Origin: Gemmatimonadota bacterium
GTDB taxonomy: Bacteria > Gemmatimonadota > Gemmatimonadetes > Longimicrobiales > RSA9
Length of the DNA: 8,192 nt
Reading direction: 5' to 3'
Assembly: GCA_019689775.1 (NCBI GenBank)
Contig: JADGGV010000159.1
Coordinates: forward strand, 1 to 8,192
Shown here: piece after piece, positions 1-7,213 of the stretch
Layout of the letters: the number at the start of each line of letters is the position of its first letter
How positions within the stretch are numbered: the stretch's first letter is position 1
Translations under genes and position numbers: made by a program
Notes under the pieces: model-generated
What the model was told of the DNA's origin: nothing
The model's database searches: none
The model's input: only the letters and a program-made list of their open reading frames with translations

Positions 1-437
1 AGCGGGATCTCGAGCGCCAGGAACCGCTCCTCTTTGAGCCGGACACGGTTGGTCGTCCCTTCGCTCGCGCGCTTGCAGAGCTCGCCGAAATCGCGGGTTC
101 TGCTCAGCCAATTCAGAAATCCCGGGTCGATCCGCGAGCGGTCGAGGTCGAAGAGCGGGAAATCGTTCGTGACGACCGCTCCGGCGAGCTCGGGCGGCAC
201 GATTCCCAAGGCGCCATTGCGTGCGTCGATGCGTGAGGCGATGAATTGGCCCGCCCTGGCGACGAAGCGCCGACTTCCCGCGATCGCTGCGCCCGACACG
301 GTCCCGCGCCGGACGACGCCTTTCCCCCAAAGCTTCACCGTGATCTCGTCGTACTCTGCATCCGGCGAGATCGTGGCGATCTCGGTCGAGCGCCGCAGCA
401 CCTCCCCCAACCGCACCCTCGGCCACGCCTTGCTCAC
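1..437 (-). CDS. hsdS: Type I restriction-modification specificity subunit HsdS, 5' part only (runs off the window start)
   Basis: This is the DNA-recognition subunit of the type I complex, which tells HsdM and HsdR which bipartite sequence to bind. Translating the minus strand from GTG at 437-435 gives 145 open codons to the window edge with no stop. The residues match a typical HsdS first target-recognition domain: VTVKLWGKGV-like text at 32-41 (here ITVKLWGKGV), FIASRIDARNGALGIVPPEL at 65-84, VVTNDFPLFDLD at 88-99, and EGTTNRVRLKEERFLALEIP at 126-145. The central conserved helix and second recognition domain lie beyond the window. The GTG start overlaps the hsdM TGA (GTGA), the usual translational coupling of M and S genes, and a purine-rich GAAGGGGGA stretch precedes it. 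By hand count 22 of 145 codons end in A or T, clearly more than in hsdM, which suits a frequently exchanged specificity gene. Family assignment is firm; the target sequence cannot be predicted. Confidence 0.93.
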   Translation of the reverse strand, partial: MSKAWPRVRLGEVLRRSTEIATISPDAEYDEITVKLWGKGVVRRGTVSGAAIAGSRRFVARAGQFIASRIDARNGALGIVPPELAGAVVTNDFPLFDLDRSRIDPGFLNWLSRTRDFGELCKRASEGTTNRVRLKEERFLALEIP

Positions 438-1978
438 GCGTCCCCCTTCAACGCCGCCCGCACCTCTTCCAGCAGCTCCAGGATCCGCCGCTCCTTCTCG
501 ATGATCGATTCGACGATGCGCTCCGGCGGCAGGTGCTCGATGTCGACGGCGGCGTTCGGGTTCTTGCGGTCGAGGTTGCAGCCGCTCTCGAGCAGCTCCG
601 TTGCGCTCACCTTCCAGGCGCGCTCGTTCTCCTCGCGGGCGTGCCACCACTCGAGGCAGGGGCGGAACTCGTCGAACTGGATCGGCTGGGTCTTCGTGTA
701 GTTCTTGCGGCCGTCGGGGAGCGGGTGCTCGTAGTACCAGACGTCCGTCGTCGGGCCGGAGCGGTCGAAGAAGAGGATGTTCGTCGGGATCGGCGTGTAC
801 GGCGCGAAGACGCGGTTCGGCAGCCGGACGATCGTGTGCAGGTTGAAGTCGGTAAGCAGCTCGCGTTTGATGCGGGCGCAGACGCCCTCGCCGGAGAGGG
901 TGCCGTTGGGGACGACGACGGCGGCGCGGGCGGGCCCGTGCTTCCCCGGTGTCCGGCGCAGCCGTCGCATGATGAGCTGGAGGAAGAGGAGCGCCGTTTC
1001 CGCGGTCTGCCGGTCCTCGGGGAAGTTGTCCTGGATCCCCTTCTCCTCCTCGCCACCGAACGGCGGGTTCGTGAGGATGACGTCGACGCGGTCCTTCTCG
1101 CCGATCTCGCTCAGCCGGAACCGGAGCGCGTTGCCGTGGTCGATCTGCGGCGAGTCGAGCCCGTGCAGCAGGAGGTTCATCTGGGCGAGGAGGAAGGGCA
1201 GGGGCTTGGGCTCGCAGCCGAGGATGGAGCGGGACTGGAGGATGCGCCGGTCCTCGACGGTCCGGACCTGCTCCGCCAGGTGGTTGAACGCCTCGACGAG
1301 GAAGCCGCCGGTCCCGGCGGCCGGGTCGAGCACGGTCTCGCCGAGGCGCGGGTCGACGGCTTTGACCATGAAGCGGACGACGGGGCGCGGCGTGTAGAAC
1401 TCGCCGGAGTCGCCGGCGGCGTCGCGCATCTCGCGGAGCATCGACTCGTAGAGCGCGCCGAGCGTGTGCAGCTCCTCGCTCGAGGTGAAGTGGATGTCGT
1501 TGACCTTGTTGATGACGTCGCGGAGCAGGTAGCCGCTCCTCATGCGGTTGTCGACGCCGCGGAAGACCGTGGCGACGACGTCGCGGCGGTCGCCGCCGTC
1601 GGCGCCGCTGAGGCTGCGCAGGTACGCGAAGAGGCCGGGCCCGCGGGTGCCGTCGGGGCGGACGGCCTCGTCCTGGTTGATGAAGGCGAGGAGCTCGTCG
1701 CCGGTGATGCCGTCGGGGCGTGCGGCCCAGTCGCGCCAGCGGTACGGTGGCTCGATGGTGGGGCGGAACGGCTCACCACGGAGCGCAGCCTCGGCCTCGC
1801 GCTCGAGCTCGAGGTCGTCGAGGAACTTCAGGAACATGACCCAGGTCAGGAGCGGCAGGCGGTCGAGGTCGCCGTTCAGCCCCTTGTCCTTGCGCATGAT
1901 GTCGCGCGCGGACTTGAGGAGGCTGCCCAGCGCCTGGGCGGTCGTCTGCGGCTTCGCGGTCGTCGTGCGTCGGGGCAT
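434..1978 (-). CDS. hsdM: Type I restriction-modification DNA methyltransferase subunit HsdM (N6-adenine)
   Basis: This subunit transfers a methyl group from S-adenosylmethionine to N6 of adenine in the HsdS-defined site. It protects host DNA as M2S and forms the core of the R2M2S restriction complex. The 514-residue protein has an HsdM N-terminal helical domain at about 15-165 (LLKSARDIMRKDKG at 20-33, LTWVMFLKFLDDLE at 44-57). It continues with GEFYTPRPVV at 192-201, which leads into the methylase fold. The AdoMet-binding motif I is DPAAGTGGF at 218-226, and the catalytic motif IV is NPPFGG at 304-309. A charged C-terminal helix (ERIVESIIEKERRILELLEEV, about 486-506) probably packs on HsdS. 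Length is normal for the family. The ATG at 1978 lies 11 bp after the hsdR stop and no strong Shine-Dalgarno is visible, suggesting coupling to hsdR translation. All key residues are present, so the enzyme appears functional. Confidence 0.97.
   Translation of the reverse strand: MPRRTTTAKPQTTAQALGSLLKSARDIMRKDKGLNGDLDRLPLLTWVMFLKFLDDLELEREAEAALRGEPFRPTIEPPYRWRDWAARPDGITGDELLAFINQDEAVRPDGTRGPGLFAYLRSLSGADGGDRRDVVATVFRGVDNRMRSGYLLRDVINKVNDIHFTSSEELHTLGALYESMLREMRDAAGDSGEFYTPRPVVRFMVKAVDPRLGETVLDPAAGTGGFLVEAFNHLAEQVRTVEDRRILQSRSILGCEPKPLPFLLAQMNLLLHGLDSPQIDHGNALRFRLSEIGEKDRVDVILTNPPFGGEEEKGIQDNFPEDRQTAETALLFLQLIMRRLRRTPGKHGPARAAVVVPNGTLSGEGVCARIKRELLTDFNLHTIVRLPNRVFAPYTPIPTNILFFDRSGPTTDVWYYEHPLPDGRKNYTKTQPIQFDEFRPCLEWWHAREENERAWKVSATELLESGCNLDRKNPNAAVDIEHLPPERIVESIIEKERRILELLEEVRAALKGDA
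441..449 (-). promoter_or_regulatory. Probable ribosome binding site of hsdS
   Basis: On the minus strand GAAGGGGGA lies 3 nt before the GTG start of hsdS, inside the 3' end of hsdM. Its AAGGGG part is one mismatch from AAGGAG, about 6 nt from the start. It supports the GTG at 437 rather than an internal start, together with the GTGA overlap. Confidence 0.45.
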
Positions 1979-1989
1979 CGGCTATCGAA

Positions 1990-4368
1990 TCAGGCGACGT
2001 AGAGGAGGTTCTGGAGCTCGGTCACGGCCTGGCGCAGCGGCTCGACGCCGCCGAACGCCTGGCTGATCTGGACGACGGTGCCGTGCGCGGAGAGCGGCGG
2101 CACCTGGAGGATGTCGGGGAGGACGAACTGCGCGGTGCCGTGCTCGGCGTACTTGTCGAGCAGCTCGTCGAGGATCTGCCTCGCCTCGGGGCCGTAGCGG
2201 TCGAAGAAGTCGGCCCGCGCCTCGCGCAGGCGCTGCGCGCGGTCGCGCCGCGTGCGCAGCGGCGCGTTGAAGGCGAGGTGGCAGAGGAGGTCGAACGGGT
2301 CGGCCTCGGGGAGGCGGCACGCGTCGGCGAGCGCGGCGAAGTCGACGCCGCGCTCCGCCAGCCGGTCGATGATCTCGGCGCGGCGGGCCGGGTCGGCCCA
2401 GGCGGCGCGCAGCTCCTGCGGCGAGCGGCAGAGCGAGCGCACCCGCTCCGCGGCGTAGTCGGTGTAGCGGACGACGCGGAGCTGCTTGCCGTCGGCGTCC
2501 AGCTCGTAGACCAGGTCCGCGACGATCTGCACCTCGCCGCCGTCGAAGTAGTACTTCCGGCGCTCGCCGGGCGGCGGCTCGTGGATCGTCGCGCCGCCGG
2601 TGAGATCGCCGGCAGCGACCGCGTCGTCGCCTTCGTCGACTGGCGGCGCGACGTCGTCGACGAGGGTGACGCGCCCCGTCGCCTTCAGCTCCTCCTCGGT
2701 GATGCGCGCGGGCTCGCCGTCGAACGCGGGGTCCGCGAACAGCCGGGTGGCGGAGCCGGTGTAGTCGATGATGTTGAACCAGAGCTTGCCGTAGTCGTCG
2801 CGCACGCGCGTGCCGCGGCCGATGATCTGCTTGAACTCGCTCATGGTGCCGACGACGCGGGCCAGGACGACGTTCTTGCACGTTGGCGCGTCGACGCCGG
2901 TCGTGAGGAGCTGCGACGTCGTCAGGATGACGGGCGTGCGCGAGTCGACGTCCTGGAAGCGCCCGAGGTGGCCGCGGCCGACGTCGCCCTCGTCGGCGGT
3001 GACGCGGCAGACGTAGTCCGGGTGCTTCTTCACGAGGTCGGCGTTCAGGTTGGAGAGCGCCCGGCGCATCTCGTCGGCGTGCTCCTGGTCGACGCAGAAG
3101 ACGATCGTCTTCGCGAAGCGGTCGGTCCTCTTCAGGAAGTTGGTGAGGTGCCGGGCGATCGCCTCCGTGCGCGCGCGCAAGGCGACGACGCGCTCGAAGT
3201 CCTTCGTCTGGTACTCGTCGTCGGGGATCGGGCGGCCGTAGCGGTCGAGGTCGGACTGGCTCGGCCGCCATCCGACCGCATCCCACTCCGTGACGACGCG
3301 GTGCACGCGGTACGGCGCGAGGAACCCGTCCTCGATCCCCTGGCGCAGGCTGTACTCGTAGATGGGGTTGCCGAAGTACAGGTACGTGTCGCGGTTGTCC
3401 TCGCGCAGCGGCGTCGCGGTCATCCCGAGCTGCACGGCCGGAGAGAAGTGCTCGAGGATGGCGCGCCACGAGCCGGCCTCGCGCGCGCTGCCGCGGTGGC
3501 ACTCGTCGACGATGACCAGGTCGAAGAAGTCCGGCGCGTACTCGCGGAACAGGCCGACGCGCCGCTCGTCCTCGGCCAGCGCCTGGTAGATCGCGAAGTA
3601 CATCTCGCGGCTCTGCACGAGCTCGCCCGACTCGATCTTGTGGCGCGCGTCGCCGAACACGGCGAAGATGCCATCCTTCGGCTGGTCGACGAGGATGTTG
3701 CGGTCGGCCAGGTACAGGATCTTCGGGCGGCGGTGCTCGCCGGTACGGTTCCAGCGCGCGTTCCACAGCTTCCAGCACACCTGGAACGCGACGACGGTCT
3801 TGCCGGTCCCCGTCGCCATGGTGACCAGCAGGCGCTCGCGGCCGGTCAGGATCGCTTCGACGATGCGGTTGACGGCGGCCTGCTGGTAGTACCGCTCGGT
3901 CTTCCCGACCTCGTGGTTGGAGGGGGTGAGCAAGCGGTCCGCGGCCCCGGCGTCCGCGAGACCCTGCCCGGCGCGGTAGCGCGCCCACAGCTCGGCCGGC
4001 GTCGGGAAGGCGTCGAGCGACGTCTCGCGGCCGGTGAAGTAGTCGAACTCCACGATCCCGCGGCCGTTCGTCGCGTAGGCGAACTTCAGCCCGAGCATCT
4101 CGGCGTACTGCTTCGCCTGCTGCATCCCGTCGGAGGCCGCTCGGTACGCGGCCTTCGCCTCCACGACCGCGAGCGGGAAATCGCGGGTGTAGCGCAGCAG
4201 GTAGTCGACGCGCTTCGGCGGGCGGCGCACGAAGCCGTTACCGACCGGCACGATCCGGCCATCCGTGATCGTCCGCTGCTCGGCGATCGAATGCGGGGAC
4301 GCGTCCCAACCGGCGGCTTGCAGCCGGGGGACGACCCACAGGCGACAGGTGTCGGCCTCGTTCGGCAT
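1990..4368 (-). CDS. hsdR: Type I restriction enzyme endonuclease/translocase subunit HsdR (EcoEI-like)
   Basis: This is the motor and nuclease subunit: it pulls unmethylated DNA through the complex using ATP and cuts at a distance from the recognition site. The 792-residue protein starts with an HSDR_N nuclease domain. Its PD-(D/E)XK residues are visible as D55 in RVDYLLRY and E70-A-K72 in AVVEAK, followed by a QxxxY motif (Q84-Y88). The superfamily 2 helicase core follows: Walker A ATGTGKT at 185-191, DECH at 288-291, TATP at 317-320, TTGVDAP at 489-495 and motif VI QIIGRGTRVRDD at 514-525. Residues about 560-605 are an acidic, proline-containing linker. The remainder (about 615-790) resembles the EcoEI R C-terminal domain that docks on the methylase. 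The length fits the shorter EcoEI/EcoAI group rather than EcoKI-size HsdR. It is the first gene of the operon. The ATG at 4368 is the only good start, though no clear Shine-Dalgarno precedes it. Confidence 0.97.
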   Translation of the reverse strand: MPNEADTCRLWVVPRLQAAGWDASPHSIAEQRTITDGRIVPVGNGFVRRPPKRVDYLLRYTRDFPLAVVEAKAAYRAASDGMQQAKQYAEMLGLKFAYATNGRGIVEFDYFTGRETSLDAFPTPAELWARYRAGQGLADAGAADRLLTPSNHEVGKTERYYQQAAVNRIVEAILTGRERLLVTMATGTGKTVVAFQVCWKLWNARWNRTGEHRRPKILYLADRNILVDQPKDGIFAVFGDARHKIESGELVQSREMYFAIYQALAEDERRVGLFREYAPDFFDLVIVDECHRGSAREAGSWRAILEHFSPAVQLGMTATPLREDNRDTYLYFGNPIYEYSLRQGIEDGFLAPYRVHRVVTEWDAVGWRPSQSDLDRYGRPIPDDEYQTKDFERVVALRARTEAIARHLTNFLKRTDRFAKTIVFCVDQEHADEMRRALSNLNADLVKKHPDYVCRVTADEGDVGRGHLGRFQDVDSRTPVILTTSQLLTTGVDAPTCKNVVLARVVGTMSEFKQIIGRGTRVRDDYGKLWFNIIDYTGSATRLFADPAFDGEPARITEEELKATGRVTLVDDVAPPVDEGDDAVAAGDLTGGATIHEPPPGERRKYYFDGGEVQIVADLVYELDADGKQLRVVRYTDYAAERVRSLCRSPQELRAAWADPARRAEIIDRLAERGVDFAALADACRLPEADPFDLLCHLAFNAPLRTRRDRAQRLREARADFFDRYGPEARQILDELLDKYAEHGTAQFVLPDILQVPPLSAHGTVVQISQAFGGVEPLRQAVTELQNLLYVA

Positions 4369-4458
4369 CGGGACGTCGGAACGCGGGGCGGTCGGCGTGG
4401 AGAGATGCGTCGCCGTAGGGTCGTACTGGACCGCGCGTTGAGCGGGTCAGCAGCGGCG

Positions 4459-4488
4459 AAGATAGTCGGGCGGTCCGACAATGCGCAA
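4459..4488 (-). promoter_or_regulatory. Weak candidate sigma-70-like promoter for hsdR
   Basis: Read on the minus strand, TTGCGC (4488-4483) is followed after 18 nt by TATCTT (4464-4459), about 90 nt before the hsdR ATG. Matches to TTGACA/TATAAT are only 3/6 and 4/6. This is the best pair I see in a GC-rich region, and it remains a guess. Confidence 0.18.
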
Positions 4489-4549
4489 ACAGGACGGCGG
4501 CTGGCCGGATCCGGGCGGCCGCCCTATGGCCGGACGGGCGGCCGGCGGC

Positions 4550-4567
4550 GCCTCGTGTGCGCGAGGC
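4550..4567. repeat. Short perfect hairpin (6-bp stem, 6-nt loop)
   Basis: GCCTCG at 4550-4555 pairs with CGAGGC at 4562-4567 around the loop TGTGCG. It lies between two divergent genes, so a terminator role is not expected and no T-run follows. In DNA this GC-rich such stems also arise by chance. Confidence 0.3.
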
Positions 4568-4670
4568 GGCGCCCTCGCGGGCGGAGAGCCCGTAGCCAAA
4601 GGCATCGTGGCCGCCGCCCGCCTTGCTGCCTCGCCTCCGGGCGAGCCAGATTACGCTTCCACCTCATCCG

Positions 4671-4694
4671 CACACGTTCACCGAACGGGGTGTG
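4671..4694. repeat. Interrupted inverted repeat upstream of the oxidase gene, possible operator
   Basis: CACACGTTC at 4671-4679 is followed by ACC, then GAAC, a GGG insertion, and GTGTG ending at 4694. GTTC pairs with GAAC and CACAC with GTGTG, giving a 9-bp stem with a 3-nt bulge on one arm. It sits 75 bp before the ATG at 4770, a plausible place for a regulator binding site, but no specific regulator motif is recognised. Confidence 0.3.
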
Positions 4695-4749
4695 TCGTGA
4701 TCGACCACCGCGCCGGGTCGCCCCGTCGTGCCTCCGAGCCGTGACCGCC

Positions 4750-4835
4750 GTGCCGCCGGCGTGCGCGCCATGCTCCGCCGTCCGCCCGAACGCGGGGCGT
4801 GGCGGGCCCGTGCCGTCGGCGTGCGCGGGATGCTC
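4750..4835 (+). repeat. Imperfect 26-bp direct repeat, 60 bp apart, spanning two candidate start codons
   Basis: 4750-4775 and 4810-4835 read GTGCCG-C/T-CGGCGTGCGCG-CC/GG-ATGCTC, differing at 3 of 26 positions. The 60-bp offset is exactly 20 codons, so both copies encode the same frame (AGVRAML and VGVRGML). Each copy ends in ATGCTC, giving two in-frame candidate initiation sites for the oxidase, at 4770 and 4830. Confidence 0.6.
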
Positions 4836-7181
4836 GTCGCCGCGCTGACGGTCGGGGCCGGCGCGGCCGTCGCGGCGCCGCGCACCCTGGCGCGGCCGCC
4901 GGCGGCCGCCGCTGCGGTACTGCGCGCGGGCGCGGCGGCCGCCGTCGGCGCATCGGTACCCGCCCGAGCGTATATCGTCCGCCCCGCCGATTCCCGGCGA
5001 GCGCCCGGCCCGGCGCCGGCGGCGCTCGCCCTTCGGGCGCCCGGCCCGGCGTCGGCGTCCCTCGCCCTCCGGGCGCCCGGGCCGCGCGCGGCGCCGCCGC
5101 CCGGCCCCTGCACCGGCCTCGAGCCCGGCGCCACCGCCCCCGCGCGCGACCTCTACTGCATCGACCTCCTTCCCGCCGCCGGGATCGACTCCGCGGCCGG
5201 CACGGCGGAGCTGGCGCGCGTGCCGACGCCGTTCACGGTCGCGGTGACGGCGGATGGGCGGCCGCGCGTGCGGCTCGTGCTGACGCTCGAGGGGCTGCCG
5301 CCGGCGTCGTCGCTCGGGCCGTACACGGCGTACGTGGCGTGGGCGACGCCGCCGGGACTCGACCCGATGGTCCGTCTCGGCGAGGTGACGAACGGGCGCA
5401 ACGAGCTGGGGGAGGTCAGCTTCAACAAGTTCTTCGTGATGGTCAGCGCGGAGCCGTCGGCGGCCGTGGCGACGCGCACGGGTCGGCTCGTGCTGCGCGG
5501 GATCTCGCCGAGCATGAAGCTGCGCGCGGACGGGGTGCCGCCGGTCGGGATCGCCGCGGCGCCGGCCGGGGACGAGCACGCGGCGCACCGCATGAGCGCG
5601 CCCGGCGGCTGGACGATGCCGCCGATGGACCCGCGCATCCCGCCGATGCCCGCGGGGCTGCTCGACGGGCTGGTGCCGAAGGCGACGCCGTTCCTTCCGG
5701 GTCGCGGCGTCGCGCTCGACTCGCTCCCGCCGGCCGTGCCGAGCCGGCCGGTCGAGCTGCGCGACGGCGACACGCTGCGGCTCGTGGCGCGCCTCGTCCG
5801 CCGCCGCATCGGCGCGCGCACCTTCGCGGCGTACGCGTTCAACGGCCAGGTGCCGGGGCCGCTCGTGCGGGTGCGGCAGGGCGCGACGATCGTCGTCGAC
5901 TTCACGAACCGGATCGACCTGCCGACGACGGTGCACTGGCACGGGGTGCGCCTGGAGAACGCGAGCGACGGCGTGCCGCACGTGACGCAGGAGCCGGTCG
6001 CGCCGGGCGGCACGTACCGCTACCGCGTGCACTTCCCGGACGCGGGGATCTACTGGTACCATCCGCACGTGCGGGAGGACGTCCAGCAGGACCTGGGGCT
6101 GTACGGCAACATCCTGGTCGGCTCGCCGCGGCCGGACCACTACGCGCCGGCGAACCGCGAGGCGGTGCTGATCCTGGACGACTTCCTGGTCGCCGAGGAT
6201 GGGCCGGTGCCGTTCGGCCGCGAGCACGCGACGCACGCGCTGATGGGCCGCTCCGGCAACGTGCTGCTGGTGAACGGCGAGCCGTCGTACTCGCTTTCCG
6301 TCCGGCGCGGCGAGGTCGTGCGCTTCTACCTGACGAACGCGTCGAACGTGCGCACCTTCAACGTTTCGTTCCCCGGCGCGCGGATGAAGGTCGTGGCGGC
6401 GGACGTCGGCCGCTTCGAGCGCGACGAGTGGGTCGAGAGCGTGGTGCTGGCGCCGGCGGAGCGCTACGTCGTCGAGGTCCGCTTCCCGGCGCCGGGCACG
6501 TTCGCGCTGGTGAACCGCGTCCAGGCGCTGGACCACACGTACGGCACGTTCATCCCGTTGACGGACACGCTTGGGATGGTGGCCGTCTCGGCGGACGCCG
6601 CGCGGCCGGACCTCGCCCGCGAGTTCGAGCGGCTGCGCGTACGCGACGACGTCTCCGCCGAGCTGCGTCGCCTGCGGCCGTACCTCTCGCGTCCGCCGGA
6701 GAAGGAGCTGATCCTCACGGTGGAGGAGCGGGGGCTGCCGTTCGCGCTCGAGCAGCTCTTGAAGCTCGACACGAACTTCTTCAACCCGGTCGAGTGGGTC
6801 GGCACCATGCCGATGATGGACTGGCTGGCCACGGCCGACCAGCTCCGCTGGGTACTGCGCGACCCGCTCACGGGTAAGGAGAACGAGGCGATCGAGTGGC
6901 GCTTCCGCCGCGGGCAGCTCGTGCGCATCCGGCTGTCGAACGAGCGGCGCGTCTTCCACGCCATGCAGCACCCGATCCACATCCACGGCCAGCGCTTCCT
7001 GGTGCTGGCGGTGAACGGCGTCGCGAGCGAGAACCTGGCGTGGAAGGACACGGTGCTGGTGCCGGCCGGCGGCACGGTCGACCTGCTGCTCGAGGCGACG
7101 AACCCCGGCCGCTGGATGCTGCACTGCCACATCGCGGAGCACCTGGAGGCGGGGATGCACGCGATGTTCGTGGTGGAATGA
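4770..7181 (+). CDS. Exported multicopper oxidase (three cupredoxin domains) with an extra N-terminal domain
   Basis: This enzyme oxidises a substrate at a type 1 copper and passes four electrons to oxygen at a trinuclear copper centre. From the ATG at 4770 it has 803 residues. It opens with an Arg-rich stretch and a hydrophobic signal segment (MLVAALTVGAGAAVAA, 21-36), so it is probably exported. Then come an Ala/Pro-rich region with 12-residue repeats (77-106), an unassigned domain (about 114-248) with C114 and C130, and a Met/His-rich linker (about 268-296). The oxidase follows (about 327-803) with all four copper motifs: HWHG 389-392, HPH 431-433, HPIHIHG 734-740 and HCHIAEHLEAGM 785-796, including the axial Met. 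The ordinary oxidase is some 450-600 residues, so the N-terminal extension is notable. A GTG at 4728 or the ATG at 4830 are alternative starts; 4770 gives the best signal peptide, though none has a clear ribosome site. Substrate is unknown: cuprous ion, phenolics or metals are possible. Confidence 0.93.
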   Translation: MLRRPPERGAWRARAVGVRGMLVAALTVGAGAAVAAPRTLARPPAAAAAVLRAGAAAAVGASVPARAYIVRPADSRRAPGPAPAALALRAPGPASASLALRAPGPRAAPPPGPCTGLEPGATAPARDLYCIDLLPAAGIDSAAGTAELARVPTPFTVAVTADGRPRVRLVLTLEGLPPASSLGPYTAYVAWATPPGLDPMVRLGEVTNGRNELGEVSFNKFFVMVSAEPSAAVATRTGRLVLRGISPSMKLRADGVPPVGIAAAPAGDEHAAHRMSAPGGWTMPPMDPRIPPMPAGLLDGLVPKATPFLPGRGVALDSLPPAVPSRPVELRDGDTLRLVARLVRRRIGARTFAAYAFNGQVPGPLVRVRQGATIVVDFTNRIDLPTTVHWHGVRLENASDGVPHVTQEPVAPGGTYRYRVHFPDAGIYWYHPHVREDVQQDLGLYGNILVGSPRPDHYAPANREAVLILDDFLVAEDGPVPFGREHATHALMGRSGNVLLVNGEPSYSLSVRRGEVVRFYLTNASNVRTFNVSFPGARMKVVAADVGRFERDEWVESVVLAPAERYVVEVRFPAPGTFALVNRVQALDHTYGTFIPLTDTLGMVAVSADAARPDLAREFERLRVRDDVSAELRRLRPYLSRPPEKELILTVEERGLPFALEQLLKLDTNFFNPVEWVGTMPMMDWLATADQLRWVLRDPLTGKENEAIEWRFRRGQLVRIRLSNERRVFHAMQHPIHIHGQRFLVLAVNGVASENLAWKDTVLVPAGGTVDLLLEATNPGRWMLHCHIAEHLEAGMHAMFVVE
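5001..5080 (+). repeat. 36-bp tandem repeat (two copies plus a partial third) inside the oxidase gene
   Basis: Copies at 5001-5036 and 5037-5072 differ at 4 of 36 positions, and a third begins at 5073 (GCGCCCGG) before diverging. With the preceding Arg codon they encode RAPGPAPAALAL, RAPGPASASLAL and RAPGPR, a flexible Pro/Ala linker after the signal peptide. Copy number may vary between strains, or may be hard to assemble. Confidence 0.85.
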
Positions 7182-7197
7182 GCGACGAGACGATTCG

Positions 7198-7203
7198 AGG
7201 AGA
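7198..7203 (+). promoter_or_regulatory. Ribosome binding site that decides the start of the DUF4105 gene
   Basis: AGGAGA at 7198-7203 lies 10 nt before GTG at 7214. The competing in-frame ATG at 7178 overlaps the oxidase stop (ATGA) but has only a weak GTGGTGG upstream and would add 12 polar residues before the signal sequence. This favours the GTG, without excluding coupled initiation at the ATG. Confidence 0.55.
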
Positions 7204-7213
7204 ACCGAAGCCA

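Larger units (their letters stand above)
4369..4769. other. Divergent intergenic region between hsdR and the multicopper oxidase gene
   Basis: About 400 bp separate the hsdR start (minus strand) from the chosen oxidase start (plus strand), so both upstream control regions must lie here. The stretch contains a 12-bp perfect palindrome GGGCGGCCGCCC at 4513-4524, a short hairpin at 4550-4567, and an interrupted inverted repeat at 4671-4694. The 4610-4690 part is slightly less GC-rich than its surroundings (for example CCAGATTACGCTTCCACCTC), which is where a plus-strand promoter might be expected. No canonical -35/-10 pair is convincing there. Short open frames across it show no recognisable protein. 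Confidence 0.6.

Noticed and set aside
533..2002. Long plus-strand open frame opposite hsdM (489 codons)
   Set aside because: Antisense shadow of hsdM with biased Val/Asp/Glu/Ala composition and no recognisable domain.
4623..4654. Possible plus-strand promoter (TTGCTG ... GATTAC)
   Set aside because: The spacing is 20 nt and the -10-like hexamer matches the consensus poorly, so it is not reported as a promoter.
4481..4744. Small plus-strand open frame (87 codons) in the intergenic region
   Set aside because: No ribosome site, no recognisable domain and Gly/Ala/Arg-rich composition expected by chance; it also overlaps the likely regulatory region.
2083..4848. Very long open frame on the plus strand opposite hsdR (921 codons)
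   Set aside because: It lies antisense to hsdR, whose motifs are unmistakable. The translation is Val/Arg/Glu/Ala-rich low-complexity text with no family resemblance, typical of antisense frames in very GC-rich DNA.
4892..4909. 18-bp perfect palindrome GCGGCCGCCGGCGGCCGC
   Set aside because: It lies in the Pro/Ala low-complexity coding part of the oxidase gene, where runs of GCG/GCC/CCG codons readily produce palindromes; no regulatory meaning is supported.
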